Made by a program: the position numbers and the translations under genes
Assembly: GCF_963675165.1 (NCBI RefSeq)
Contig: NC_087384.1
Coordinates: 4,705,182-4,769,181 of the forward strand
DNA: 64,000 nt
Source: Halichondria panicea
Lineage: Eukaryota > Porifera > Demospongiae > Suberitida > Halichondriidae
Direction: 5' to 3'
Notes under the pieces: model-generated
Seen by the model: only the letters and a program-made list of their open reading frames with translations
Database searches by the model: none
Told to the model about the DNA's origin: nothing
In this document: piece after piece, positions 1 through 13,600 of the stretch
How positions within the stretch are numbered: position 1 is the first letter of the stretch
Layout: the number at the start of each line of letters is the position of its first letter

Positions 1-725
1 CGTTTTTGTGTATATCTTCTAAACTAAATGTGATTGGATCAATTTGAGTGCAGGTACTGAAAGTTCAACTATTGGCGCTTCCAGTGGACCACCACCTGTT
101 ACATCATATGACATCATCATTCCAAAATGGCTGCTAGAATATGTGTACAATGGAAAATATGTTAGGCATGGAACTATCTTATATGTTTGAGTTAAGATCT
201 GAAATTTGTTGTGCAAGTACTTCATTACCTTGCACATCTTTGAGCTCCAGCGGAAGTGCAGGCTGTTAGTAGGTTCTGAGATACACAGAATTTTGTAAAT
301 TTTTAGTAGCAAATGTGTTAGGCATTGATTTTTTGAGTTTATGCTAGTTAAGGTCTGATTTTTGAGGAGCATGTACTACAATAGTATACTTTTCATTTGT
401 ACTAACTTACAGGAGCTAGACCAGTCTCTTCTTTGCTAGAGTGGCCCTTTTTGCCAAAAATGGTGATTTTAGCTGATTTTCACAGTTTCTGTTGCGAAGT
501 AGTGTAAGTTGCCACGCCCCTGTGACACATTATGACTGATCAACTGGGTGTAGTTACCAGGTTAGATCACATGAGCTTGGATGTAGCAAATAAAGACAAG
601 ATGATTTGTGATGTCACAAATCAATGAATATCATTGCTTACGTCAGCAAAACGGGCAAAGAGCAGCAAAATGGAGCAAAATCACCATTTTTGACAAGAAG
701 GGCCGCTCTAGCAAAGAAGATAGCT
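1..725. repeat. Partial copy of the long foldback repeat family
   Basis: This stretch matches one arm and the centre of the 1.2-kb foldback element at 13812-14996. Shared landmarks are GTGCAGGTACTGAAAGTTC near 50, a block around ACCACCACCTGTTACATCA near 90, and GAAGGGCCGCTCTAGCAAAG near 700. The window opens inside the element, so its left end is not visible. Open frames here are by-products of the repeat; I see no host gene. Confidence 0.75.
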
Positions 726-2603
726 ATAATATAGCTATAATTATGATTAGTTTAGCACTCTAATCAGACAGTCTTAGATGGAGAGAAGCTGGTGAGGTAT
801 ACAAGGGTGTATATATAATATTATAGCCGGAACAGCAGATAACATTTACGAGGGCGGTGACGTGTAGGGGTGTAGAGAGGAGGGGTATTCTTTTGTCTTC
901 TTTTCTTCAGCGTACTCAGTAAGTTTCGGCTTGCGAGGTATTGCTATACAAAATATAGATGAAACAGCAGTAGTAGATAAATATCTCGGGCCTACAGGCC
1001 CTTCACCACAATCTACTACCGGGCCAATAACAATTGTGAGGTAAAAATAGGTGACTACACATTCATGCACACAAAAGCTATACATCCACCTGATCCAAAA
1101 CTAATGCTCTTGGGGTGATCACCAATCATAAGGGAATGTATGCCTACAATTTAAATTTCTGTAACGCTTAGCGTATTCCCAAAAAAGGAATCTTTAGTGG
1201 TGCTCTTTAATTCAACTTTTTTTTAGCACTAAATTCTACCAGCTGATGTATGACTAATTTTCTTTGGCTTGGGGTGATACCACATGATTTACCAACAAGC
1301 ATACTGAAGTATACGACCTAAACATTAATCATTTCAGAGAAAAAGTGTACAATACAAGATTAAACTTACCTAAATTCAATGAAGAAGATAGTTGCAACGG
1401 TAAATAGAGCTTGAATAATGGTTATTCACTATCTATATAAAGCACAGTTGCACTGGATACTGGAGAACTTGACAGAATACTAGTGACAACTCATAAAATC
1501 CTAGATTTGCAATAATCTCAGTTACCCGCAAAGTTCCTGGGGAATAGATTAGCCATCATTAAGCGAGGCGCAGATGTTTAATCGAGGTCATACGTGAGGT
1601 ACATTGAAATCTACTTCCGTTTCCAATCCCTCTCTCCTACATCTATGATCTGATGATGTCCTATAAAATGCATAATTTTTTGAGTTGTGACAATTAAATC
1701 ATACAGGTTCTGCTTGTGAATTAGCAGGACAGGGTGGCAAGCCACTTGCAGTTGCAGTGCTGCTCTGTGAACTATAGGCTCAACTCAAAGAGTGACATGA
1801 TGATGATTGATGGCGATAGCTGCTGAACAGTCTGCGGGACCTTGGTATGCTCAGCCCACATAGCTTTGCGCATGTGCACTGATTTGAATATTTGGAGGTG
1901 GAGCTAGCTAGTTGGAGGTGGAGTTTTGAGTTGATCGAGCTCTAGTTCTCTCATATCATCAGCTAGTAGATGGGGGTGGCCCGCCTCCAAAAAAGGAGAC
2001 GGGTTGCAGCCCTATTTTATCTAGCATTCGTTCTGCTGCAGAAAATCATCTGCAGAAAATCATGCAGCACCAATCAGATTGCAGACTGCTTACGTAATGC
2101 ATTTTAGCACCAATCAGATTGTATAGCCCTTACGTAATGCATTTATTGGCTTCCCAGCTCCTCCCTCTATGCAGCAAGCTGAGCTTTGTGGTTAAAGGCC
2201 GGCTAATATTAATGATATTCATAGTCAGTACCCGTCCCCTAATTTTAGGGGCGGGTACGCCCATCTAATCAGCTAGCTAGTTAGTACTTGTGGAGCAGAG
2301 TCTGAGGCCAGAGGGGGGTGCTGGAGCACCCTCTGCACACATCTGGCTACGCCACTGGATGGACTTGCCATAGCCGGTCGGTACGGTACCCACATAAACA
2401 CCAGACACTTCAACGCCTCCAGCTGCTTGTCTTTCAAGACTAGACCTGGTTTTCCAACACAGGATAACGCGTACGCGAGAGCAGAAGAGAAGGTAGCACC
2501 ATTACAACTTGGACTAGATTTCTTTATTCAATGACATCATTATAAATGAAACGGATATCAATGTTTTACAACTAAATGCGGAATAAGAATACTGATAAAT
2601 ATA
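726..2603. other. Intergenic region, no gene recognised
   Basis: This is AT-rich DNA upstream of HEATR6. A small open frame at 846-1085 (-) has no domain, no splice partners and low-complexity ends, so it is not called. Near 2318-2355 a short stretch (GTGCTGGAGCACCCTCTGC followed by CTACGCCACTGG) resembles a truncated end of the element at 2609-3266. Short imperfect duplications, for example CACCAATCAGATTG at about 2070 and 2108, are the only other structure noted. Confidence 0.5.
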
Positions 2604-3271
2604 CTACACAGTGGCGTAGGAAGCACGGGTGCTCAGGGTGCTGGAGCACCCCCTTATCTCAAGCTACCTTACCTACTTGCTCCATGAAGCAGCTAGCTAG
2701 AAGTCCAGCTAGTAGCTAGCTAGCTAGCTATATATTAGTTACTAAGCTAGCTATACTAGCATAGTTACGTACACAGTACAAAGGTCAGCTAGATGAACCA
2801 CATTGCATCGTAGATATCTCGAGCAAGCGCATTGCGAATCTGCAACAAGCAAGTCTCCTCTCATTTTTGACATCAATGGTAGCCATGAACTAGTTGGGCG
2901 GAGCCCGTTGGGAACGGGTGCCGGGCTCCGCCCAGCTAGCCATGAACAGCTACTAAAGAGAGGGTAGCTAGACTATAGATCAAGTGTAATTGGATCCTAA
3001 AATAGACATGCTGTAGTTAAAACATTCACTGCGAAGATTGAAACGTTCCTCCGAAGTACAATGACACATGCAATGCAATCTTTATTCATACCCACTTAAT
3101 AGATTTAAAGTATATAGCATAAAAATTTTGATACTGATAATTTTATACCAAATTTGCTCAGAATTAATCTCCGGGAATGTAGAGTGCTAAAATTTTCCTG
3201 GGGCAAGCCCCCGAACCCCCAGATTTGTAAAGCACCCCCTTACAAAAACATCTTCCTACTCCTCTGCTACA
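2604..3271. mobile_element. Non-autonomous DNA transposon, CAGTGGCGTAGGAAG termini
   Basis: The element runs from 2609 (CAGTGGCGTAGGAAG) to 3266 (imperfect inverse CTTCCTACTCCTCTG). It is flanked by a perfect 5-bp direct repeat, CTACA, at 2604-2608 and 3267-3271, read here as a target-site duplication. No transposase frame is present. Related ends occur at 46806-47121 and 24070-25198, also with 5-bp duplications. CAGTGGCG-type ends are common in hAT-like and related invertebrate elements, so the superfamily is an inference. A smaller hairpin insertion lies inside it at 2880-2947. Confidence 0.7.
2880..2947. repeat. Small GC-rich hairpin flanked by 11-bp direct repeats
   Basis: A 13-bp perfect stem, TGGGCGGAGCCCG (2895-2907) with CGGGCTCCGCCCA (2922-2934), is flanked by direct repeats TAGCCATGAAC at 2880-2890 and 2937-2947. 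The arrangement looks like a tiny insertion with a target duplication inside the larger transposon. It is much more GC-rich than its surroundings. Confidence 0.6.
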
Positions 3272-3589
3272 ATTTACGATTACCAAGATTCTTGGTAATT
3301 CTGGCGCATGCATAAACAGTATTTACCAGGCCGCCTTTCCCTGCAGCCTGGAACCGAGGCTAGCATTAGACTCAATAAGTTTCCCGGGAAACTAGTTTCC
3401 GGGTTAGAGACGAAACACGGATTACTACTACGTATACTTTATTGTAGAAGCATCACGTGAACCGCTTTCGTTGCCAATATCCCTTTCTCTTCTATTACTG
3501 TACTAACTTTTCTGTCTATGATCACACTGTACTAACTCACCTCTCTGCATGGCGGCATAGGAGCTTCACCGCAGCCTCCTCCTCGCCAT

Positions 3590-3880
3590 GGCACAGAAAC
3601 ACAGTACTACTATACACTTCGTTGCATATCTGATGAAGTAAAGGTGGTTTAATCTTTGAATAATGCAAAGTTTAACTTTACACTCTATTGGCGCTGGGAC
3701 CACTATACCTGTTACGTTATATGCACCATCATTGCAAAATGGCTCTCGGAAGATGTGCACCTACAAAAATCTGCTAGGCAGAACTACGATAGCCTATTTC
3801 TTTGAGTTTAAGATAATTATGTGTATATGTGTAAGGGTGGTCAATAATATAATCAATGTTGGTATACAGTAATTATAGCT
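3590..3880. repeat. Diverged copy of the foldback repeat arm
   Basis: The order of blocks (ATTGGCGCTGGGACCAC, CTGTTACGTTATATG, AAAATGGCTCTCGGAAGATG, then TCTTTGAGTTTAAGAT) follows the arm of the 13812-14996 element with many substitutions. The small open frames across it belong to the repeat. Confidence 0.55.
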
Positions 3881-4637
3881 ACCTTGAGAGCCTGTAATTT
3901 GTTCTGATTTTCCAACCTTATTGATGCATGTTTATAGGTACACATTCTGTGATGGTCGAAATCTAGACTATAGAATAACGATTATCACCCCAATTTACTT
4001 GCTATAGGAATTTAATTGCTAGCTAAGAGTGCATGAAGTTTGTATTTGCAGCTGCAATAATCTTATTCCCCTACAGGCAACAACAACACCTGTCATAGTA
4101 ACCTTCTTCTCCTCCTAGAAGATGCATAACACCCGTCGTGCAAGGTACCAACCCCACTGTACTGAGTCACTGTTCCCGCACTGTTTCGTTGCTGATTCAA
4201 GGGAGGGCTATCACATGCTATGCTACTAGTGGTTTATCAGTCTATGTGTCACGCCTGACATCCTGGACTGGACGCTCTAACATTTTAAAGACAGACACTT
4301 TTCTATACATATATACCAAGTTTTATTAGTGTTTGTGTGTAGGCGTCTATGTATACATTAATTTTGTACATAATTATGGGGTGCGTTTTTTGCTTCACTG
4401 CATGTAAAATGATTAACTCCTTGAGGGTCATGCATGTTTGTGTGCATGCGCTGTTTACGAATCCTGGTAAATGTCAGTGAATTCCCTAATTATATAACAT
4501 GATAAAGTGTCTACAGTGACACACATTAATTGTGGGGGCGGTTGAGAGTTCATTAGGAATGGGTAAGGAGCTATATTCAGGAAAGTGACATTGGTGTAGA
4601 GAGGAGTACCACACCTACCTACATGTACGTATCCAGC

Positions 4638-7600
4638 ATGGCTGCAAGAAATGCAGACACATGGAGGAGGAAAGCCAGTGAGCTGGGCAAGCTGCTGAAG
4701 GATGGAGGAGAGGAAGAGAAGAGAATGTCAGAAGCTCTGGGCTACCTCAGCTCCCTCATGTATCCATTGGAAGGCCTCACCACAGAGGTGAATTCGATCA
4801 CTGATTGATTGTCAATTTGCATGTATCATAGATTAACGAAAGAAAGGGATAGGCAACGCCCCACGTAATGCTAGGTAAATGCAGTGTGTGACGTCACACC
4901 CTCTGATTGGAGGCGAGTTGCGCTCAAGAAAGTACACAATGATCCCTATATCTGTTTATTTTTCTCGTAGGGGCCCTAAAAGAGAAATTCAAAGCAATCA
5001 GGCATCATACACACATACACCCAGCACTACTGATAGCTACAGCTGCTATATTAGTGCTGATCTTTCTTTTATTCAGCTTGATTTGTGTGAAAAAACACCA
5101 AATTGTCAGTTTGTGTACCTCTATATCCAATATGAAATAATTTTATAACATGTACGTTTCACAGAATTAAAGTGTGTTTATAACTAGCTGCATGGAACAA
5201 AGCATATTTGCATGCTAGCTCTCAATGCAGTGAAGTAGTGGCAGCACCATGAAACGTTTGTCCGAAGTCCAGAAAGTTTGTGTATCTCTCCTGCTTTGAA
5301 TGTACATGGTAATCTAGTTTGAAGTGCTCTAAGACACAGTTTAGGTATTAGAAAGTAACACAAGTATCTTTATCTGTATTGTGTGATCGAAGAGATGGCA
5401 TTTGAAGGACTTGGGAACAGACCTGTTATGGTTTGTAGAGAGTACTGACACCCCCTTTGGAGCTCACTTCCTCATCACTTTGCATAAGCAGCTCTAAAGC
5501 CTATGTCTAAGTGTATCTGGTGTCTCCTCAAGAGCACAGCTTGCTAAACTATAAAATCTTTACTGACATTTTGAGTGCACACACCCCTTTTTGCTCATTA
5601 CACGCCCCTTTTTAGCAACTCGCCTCATCCAACGGAACTGCTGGGCGTTGCCTATCCCTTTCTTTCGTTTATCTATGTATGTATCAACATCTTGCACTCA
5701 TGTACCGTATTAGTACAGCACCGCTCTATTAATAATTATTAGCAACCTCGAAGTTTTGAGCACCATCTAGAATTAATTTTTGTGTGTGCTTTAATTAATA
5801 GCTACAATATTGTAGCTATGAGATGAACCTTTAATATCATGGCCGGCCACAGGCTGGGAAATGCACTCTCTGGAACATTTCCTGTAGATATATATTGTCT
5901 AATACTATCCTTATAGTGGAGGGCAACCAGTCAAAAGCATGTTTACAGAGCGAGACTCTTTATACTTAGCAAATTCTGGGTCGTTGCTAATTAATACCAC
6001 ACCCATTTTTAGGAAGTGTCCCAAAGCCCAAAGTAATTGAAGCACCAAATTTCAATTCTTTTTCGTTCTAAATGAGCACTAAATTCAAAGGAATGATTAT
6101 TAGCTTGACGTTTTACCTGTGAGTATTCATTCTCACAATAAAATATCTTCCCCTATAGTTATTACTAGGCTATGACCAGTGTTAGGTTTAGCTCAGTAAT
6201 TAAAGGTAAACGGAGTATTCATATATTTATGAATTGCTCTTCACAGGTGATAGAGGTTCTGTTGAGGCAGTTTGCAGAGGGAAGGTGTGCCGAACTGAGC
6301 AGTGAGTGCACTGTCATGCTGGGACGACTCGTATCAAACCTCATCACCTATCAGAAGGTAAAACAGGATGCAAATAATTTTTGTTCAAAGAAAAGTTGAA
6401 GCTGCTTATTTTCCTGCTTTTATTGAATTTTGGTTTTTTTCCTCCCTTAAATTGGTCAAACGCCATAGCCAAAGTTCGTTAGTGGGGAGCTTTTTTGAAG
6501 TCCATGTTTTTGTCTAGATTCCAACCTAGGTTCGATTAATTATCAACAACACCATTACAACTGGATCATGTTACGTGTTACTATAACATTTTGCGGCTTA
6601 TATATAGGCATTGAAAAAGCGAAAGCAGCACTAGAGGAGAGGGTATTCACATAGAGGCTTAAGATCAGTTCATAATTATACGTCACTGTTTGGTTTGTTA
6701 TTCCTACCTTCTCTACATGCCTCAAATCATGCCACAAGAAAATTATTTTTTTGTCCATTCCTTGCTGCCTAGAATCGAAGCTACTGTAGCTCCCTTCCTA
6801 CTGCAATCCACACGTTTAATAAAACCAATATCTCTCTCCCTTCTCAGGCGTCCCTATCGTCTTCGACCCAAGAGGGTCTTCTTTCTGTGTTCCTGTCACG
6901 ACTCACCTCAGTGAGACCCCCCACAGAGCTGCTCTACGCCTGTGCTGCACTCGCTCAGGCCGGTACCACCCACTGTCAATCACAGGTCTGTAATAATTAT
7001 ACTAACTAACTGTGATTTAGAAACTCTAGTGACTTGAACTCTGATGAATTCAATCCTTCCAACATACATTTAATTGGTCCGCCAATATTATTTTATGTTA
7101 TTTTATGTTTTGTGTTGTTGAGTATTCCTACCATGTAGGAGATTTCTTAACACTACTCTCATGATTTCCTACTTTACACTTTTTGTTTTGTTTTGTTTTA
7201 CAGGATATTAAAACGCTCCTTGAATCGTCAGGGACTGTGGTTAACATGGCAACAACGGGTTCCGTCGATGTGCAGAGGGCAGCCCTGAACTACATTAGCA
7301 CCTTGTGTCAGGACAAGGATTTCAAGGGTGTCTCTACTCCCCAACTGTTGGAGCTCCTCCTCTCAGCGTTTCTCTCCCCTACAAAAGAGACTGACACACT
7401 GCTGCAGATAAAGGTATGCATGCTTGTACCTCAGTGTTGATTTTGATTGGCTAGACATTTTTAGTCCGTTCTGAAAGTATAACCAATGCTGGCGAAGGAT
7501 CCCAAAACAGTACCTACATGTAGCTAAGAATATGCACTTTGATTAAATTGTTAATCTTAAATTGGCAAAACATCATGTGTGTTGTGTGTTTGCAATCTGT

Positions 7601-10600
7601 GAGATACGCCATCCTCTTACAAATGTACTTCGTCTGACGTACTGTTACAGTAACAGTAGTCATAACGACACCCCCCCTCTCCTCCAGTTGGTTTTCTCCC
7701 AGCTCAAGTGTCTCCAGGCGCTCCTCTCTCGCTCCCCCGTCCTCCAGTCCTCTCCCCACCTCACTAACCTCCTAGCCGTCCTCAGGGCAGCCATGACACT
7801 CGGTCTCCCCGGACAACCACACACTCTTCAGGCGGCCCTCCCGTTGGCGCTACCTGTCATTCAATCCCCTAAGATTGTCACGCCACCACCACCCTCCCCA
7901 AAACAGAGGCCACAAATAATCGCTGGACCTCAGCCGAGGAGGAGGCAAAAACGAGCCAAAGATCAGAAACATACAAGTAAAATTGGACGTAGTCATGAGT
8001 CTAGTGATAGAGAAGCCTCGTTGGGTGATCACGTGAAACTCCACCCTTCTGTTAGTTTTGGTGGCCGTGGCTGTTCGTGGTCCAGTTCCGAGAGTGACGT
8101 ATCGGACAGTGAGCCAGCTCCTAGTCAGATCAAGGTAGTGCACGGCAAGATTCGACACCTGGCCTTCTCGTGTCTCACTGCTGTCTTCAAGGTGAGTATT
8201 GTATACATTTCTGTTTCGGTCTCGTCAAATCTCTCAATAGCATTGAAATTTCTCAATCCTGGACTTGTATTACGTACACGAACTCAAATGTGGCCTATAC
8301 AAAACTTAAATTTTGTGCCCACTTCTCATTGCATGTGTATAGAGTTTGGACACTCACACTAAGTTCTCGTTTGGGCTGACGTTCCTCCCTGATGGACCAC
8401 GCCCCCCAAACTCACCCCCCTCTCTAATGACTTGCGTCCTCAAAGACCCACTGCCTAAGGTGAGATATCTACTGCCTTGCCAAATGTATGCCTAACAGTA
8501 TCTCACTAGACGGTTATTGAAATGGGAGGCGATTAACTATAACTTGTATGTGAAAATGTTGGCTTGTGTCTATACAGCATTTTTTCAATAGCTCTTAAAA
8601 CCTGTTTCGTAGTTTGTGCAATAAAAATTGTCAATCTGGAATCTCCGTACCTTCAGTATTACACTGTATAGTTTTGTAGCAAAATACGTTGTTTGTGTAT
8701 TTATTTTCATAACGAATGCTCTCCACACCCGTTTAGTGTCGAGGTGGAGCTCTGTCAGTTTTGTTCACATTGCTGGAGGGATCAAAGGTCTACCTCGCTC
8801 CAGCAGATGACAGGTGTGTGCAGCTCTCCCTGTATATGATTAGCCCATGCATGCATGTATGTAGCCACTGTTGTAATGGCGATGCTTTTTCTTCTAGTGT
8901 TAAAGCCAGTAGGCTTTAACTATACATGTACATGTAGGATTGGCACCATTTTTGTACCTTAATATTTACCATTTTGCAGTAGTAATAATAGTTATGAGTG
9001 CTATTACATGTAATCCCTTATTGCACAAATAATCTACTAATCATTATGCCTTGGTGTGCATGTCAGGCCTCCATACAGAATCAAATTCAGGGGGGGGCTA
9101 AAGTCACATTTCAGAAAAATTGGGGGCAAGCAGGGTATCTACAGGATTTTAAAGGCAATAAAGGTACGCGGAGTCTGTCGCCGGCTAGGGGAACCCAGGG
9201 GCAGCATGGCCACTTGGAAAATTTTTGTTAATTAGGTGGTCTTAAGTGAATTCTGGTGGGTTTTGGGGTTGCCTTTGCATATATACACTCAGTCATACAA
9301 CTAGTACCATATAGCGGGTAAGTTTCGTGGGGTAAAAAATTCATTCAACTCGAGAAAAGGTGGTTTTCGTGAGTAAAAATTTCGTTTAGTCTCGTGGCTG
9401 CACGGCATTCCTACGTTCAGATAAGCCACACCTACGATAAAATTTCGTGGAGGTCTTCCTGCCCACGAAAATAATGAATATTTTACCCCACGAAAATTAC
9501 CCGCTATACGGTACCTGAATGCAAAATTTAGGGGGGATTTGAGCCTATCCTCCCGGCCTGTATGACACCCTGGGCCAAGCCAGATATACGTGTGCCTGAC
9601 ATCTAGGGTTTTATGAATCACAGTATTGTAGAATGAAAGTTTTGCACCGATAACACAATTTTGTATAAAAATTAAAAATTCATCGGCAACAGTTTGAGCT
9701 ATGAGTCAGCTTATAATTATAGATGTGTCTATTCCCGTGGGTACTGCAATGTTAGTGCAGTAATCGGTCATGTTCACATAATGACCGGATTTTGTCAGTT
9801 GTCCGACTGTAATTTCGAGCCCTGCACATACACACCAGAATGTGTACAGATAACGAAGCCCTTCTACATCGTATCAGTGACCCAAGCGAATACGCACCGA
9901 TTAAAATTCCATGGAGTTGTTAGCAGCATTAGCACATGGATATATATATATAGAGACTACTGTATAGCGGGTAATTTCGGGGGATAAAATATTCGTGGTT
10001 CAGCAATATTGAGACATTTTATGGGTAATATTTTTGTGGTTGGAGCTTGCACTGCAGGTAAAGGTAAGCAAGGTCGCTTCATTCGTGGGTAAAATATTCG
10101 TGGTCAGACCTTCAACCATAAAAACCACGAATATTTTGCCCCACGAAAATTACCCTCTATATACGGTAATTTACACTGAGGTATCAACAGCGTCTATGGT
10201 GATATTCTAGCGTTATTCAGAAGCAACTGCAGAATTATCAAGGGAGTATAGTTGACTTGACAATGATGTAATTGCTATGAATAGCACCTTTGTCGTAGGT
10301 TATAATTATGGATTTAACAAGTGTTGCAAGCTGCGCTGTGCTAATGCCTCTCGATCGCCATGTTATGCTTTCGCTCAAAAGTATTAGTGTTATGACGGCC
10401 GGCATCTAGCTATGACGTCACAAGGTAATTACCAGCTTAGCACATTCCATCGCTGTGGTATCCTGACTTTACAGTATATTTAATATAATTATAGTTATCC
10501 TTAGTTATGTAATCTCTTACCCCTTGTTATGTAATCCAGAGAATGTTTTGGATTGTTTATTTTGTGATTCACTTTGGGTTTGAACTGGTTTTCTTCAGTC

Positions 10601-13600
10601 TCTGTATGCTCTTTTGTTATGCCTCGGTGCGCATGCGCAAGCGAGGTATACGGTAGTGTGTTTGTGTGTCTGTGTGTCTGTCTGTCTGTCTGTCTGTGTA
10701 GACTGCTACAGCTGCTCAAGGATGAATCAAGTGCAAGTAAGAGTTTCTATAGGCTTCTAGTCATGTTTACTTGGATTTTAATTCGTGGATTTGCAAAATA
10801 ATGCTTCATTGTCGAGTTATGCCTAGTTTTGCTTACTAGGAATGCCATTGCAGCCTTTTCAGAAGAGCACGTAGCCAAACTTGTTTACCGAGTGTTGCTA
10901 CTCTACTTAGTAGTTAGCTCTGCACTAAAACGCTAGCTATTGGTAGCTGCAAGAGTGAGGAAGAGAGCTGCAAGGCTCTGCTGATGGCAGCCATTAATTT
11001 TAGACTTGAACTTTTGGCATAGATCGTTTTTAACAATAATAATGATCGATCATTACCCACTCTGTGAGTTTTTGCATGCAGCAAAATTATCAAAGCTATT
11101 AGTAGCTTTATGTTATGTAGCTTTGGCATCTTCGCCGAGGCATCAGCACCTGCGGTGCTTTCATTTTGATCAGTGTTTTGGAATCGTGTGTTGATCTATA
11201 GTATAATCCTAGCTACAGCTAAAGTGTATCAGTCTATCTGTCTAGCTATAGATCACTACAATCGCTTATATGCAACAGGTCTATTTTGACAGAGAGGAGG
11301 GGTGGCGCTGTACCGTTTGCTTGGAAGGAGGGACTGGCTGCTTATAATTATTCTGTCCAGGCTGGGCAATTGCGCAAGACTTTGAGTGTGGACAGGGTCC
11401 TGGTGTGGACAAGCTATTTTTTCCTGGTTGTCTTCTTGTCAATATAGTGTTGCTATGTGGTAGTCATGCAAGCTTATATAGCTGGATGCATATAGCAGCC
11501 AACCAGATGGGACATATATCAGTTGCATAGTGCCTCGGGGTTTATGACAGTAAACCTGAACATTATTATACTATTGATTTATAAGCGTTTATGATGAGGT
11601 ATTCTGCAGTTTTATTAACGTTTTCAGCTGTGGCCGTTATTCGAAAACAATTAATACGTTGTCATTGACAGTGTGGAATTCTCAACAAGTAATTGCACAT
11701 CGTCAATGACGACGTGCAATTACTGGACCGGATGTGATACGGGATTAATTGCTGTACAAACTCCAGTTACAAATATCACATCATACGATTATCATATAAG
11801 TATAATTATAAATCATTTATATGTCTTTGTGTTCCGCTAACAGCAGTTAATGTAATCATGTGGTTGGTAACAACGGTGCATATTCGCTTGGGTCACTGAT
11901 ACGATGTGGAAGGGTTTCGTTATCTGTAGACGATCCTGTCTGGTGTGTAGCTCGTCTTCGGTGGCAGCAGCTATAATCACATCGACTAGTGAGGGAAGAT
12001 TTCATCCATGAAAGGAACATTACGATGTACAGCACTAGTATAAATGTAACAATAATATAGACAAAAAACCATGGGCTATTCCTAAATGCTTCGTGGTAAA
12101 TGTACCAAGCTGACCCCATTGCAAACAGTACTAGGAGAAAAGCATCAAAATAGTTGTAACGGTCTTTCTTGTATGGTCGTAGGCTAAGGATGATAGCAGG
12201 TGTAATAATGAAGATCATTTGGTACACAATAAAGTGGTACTTCTGTGCACCAAAGGCTATGAATATTATTCTCAGCAGTAGGTAGACGCCAGCAAACCAT
12301 CGACAGTCTCTAGTACCAGGTGTTGTGCCGTTCTTGAAATAGCCCTGTGTGATGTTTGCTAGCTCGTGAATTAGAACACATTTGATTTTGCAGGAAAAGA
12401 GACACCTCTGAAAGAAACGATTCTGGTAGAATAGCAGAAACACTGCTGGTAGGAGTACCATGGTAACAGTGATGATTGATGAGAGTATAGCAAGTGGAAT
12501 GTAGGTGCCCACGTTGAAATCAGCTGCATAGTAGAGAGTGTATGTTACATTTCCGTATTTATCATGTAAAGGTACTGGCTTTAAGAGGCTTAAAGAAATC
12601 GAGCAAAACCTGCTGTAGGATAGTAAAAAAAAGCTTGCAAATGCATTCACTACAGAGCCTTTTAGTTCCCAGCGTCTTCGAAACCTTGCTAAGCACTTGT
12701 GAAATGGCCTCCAGCAAATTACAATTATCTTGCATCCTCTGTCGTGGAGTGAAATGAACAAGTAGACAGCCAAAGTGAAAAGGATTGGATATAGAGCTGC
12801 TAGGTACTCCATTGCTATTACTGTAAGTGTGCTCATGTGCTCACTGATGCAAAACGAAGGAATTAGAAACATAAAGAAGTCCAAATTAAATAGCCCTACA
12901 AAATCAGCGGAAAACTTATAAAAGGAATAAGAGTAGGTATATCCGCTTATTTCAAATGGGTTATTTCTACACAATACAGTGTTTAGCAATTGAGCAATCA
13001 AAACAAAACTGTACAGAACTGGGGAGGCAAAACTTATCCTGAACACAATGACAATAACACAAATCAAAGTCAATGGTACTGTAAGCCTGATAAAGAAGAG
13101 TAGCCATCCTAAAGGTTGTGGCATGCATTCCTTACACTCTTTGTAGTAAGAGAAGACGGCCGGTCCCAGCCCTGGTTGGCAGTGACTACAGAGCAGTCCT
13201 GTGCGATTGAGAGGACCACACAACTCCTCATCTAGCTTTGATACATCAGAGGGTACATCCATGAATTTTGATAGTCGACTTTTTGTGTTGTATGGGCACG
13301 GACCAAAATATTCTGTATCATTGTTGTAGGTTATGCAGAAACCGTCTAATATTTTTGTCTTGTTTGTCACATTCGAGCACTGCAATATAGTATTGATCGG
13401 TTGTCCGCACTCACACTTATTTGCTTGGCGTATAAACCATGTTGGGCATACTTGACTAGACACCAGAACTACCTGTAGTACGATCACAATCACTCCAAGT
13501 ATCGTCATCTTCAAATTCTAAACTATAGAGGTCTATATACTCATCAACTATTGTTCTGAGTAGGAATATTATGAACTGAAACGTGTTTGGTCTCTTTTTA

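Noticed and set aside
19..372. 117-codon open frame on the minus strand
   Set aside because: It lies in the foldback repeat arm; equivalent frames appear in the arms at 13861-14058 and 14725-14922, so it is a repeat by-product.
846..1085. 79-codon minus-strand open frame near the left edge
   Set aside because: No domain, no splice partners, and no neighbouring exon in phase.
9694..9987. Open frame with several Cys (CQLSDCNFEPCTYTPECVQ) that looks like a small secreted peptide
   Set aside because: It is the wrong frame of the captured membrane-gene tail plus repeat sequence, and its twin at 15356-15673 is the inverted copy.
12542..12757. Plus-strand open frames opposite the membrane-protein genes (also 18520-18735)
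   Set aside because: Antisense shadows of conserved coding sequence, parallel in both paralogs.
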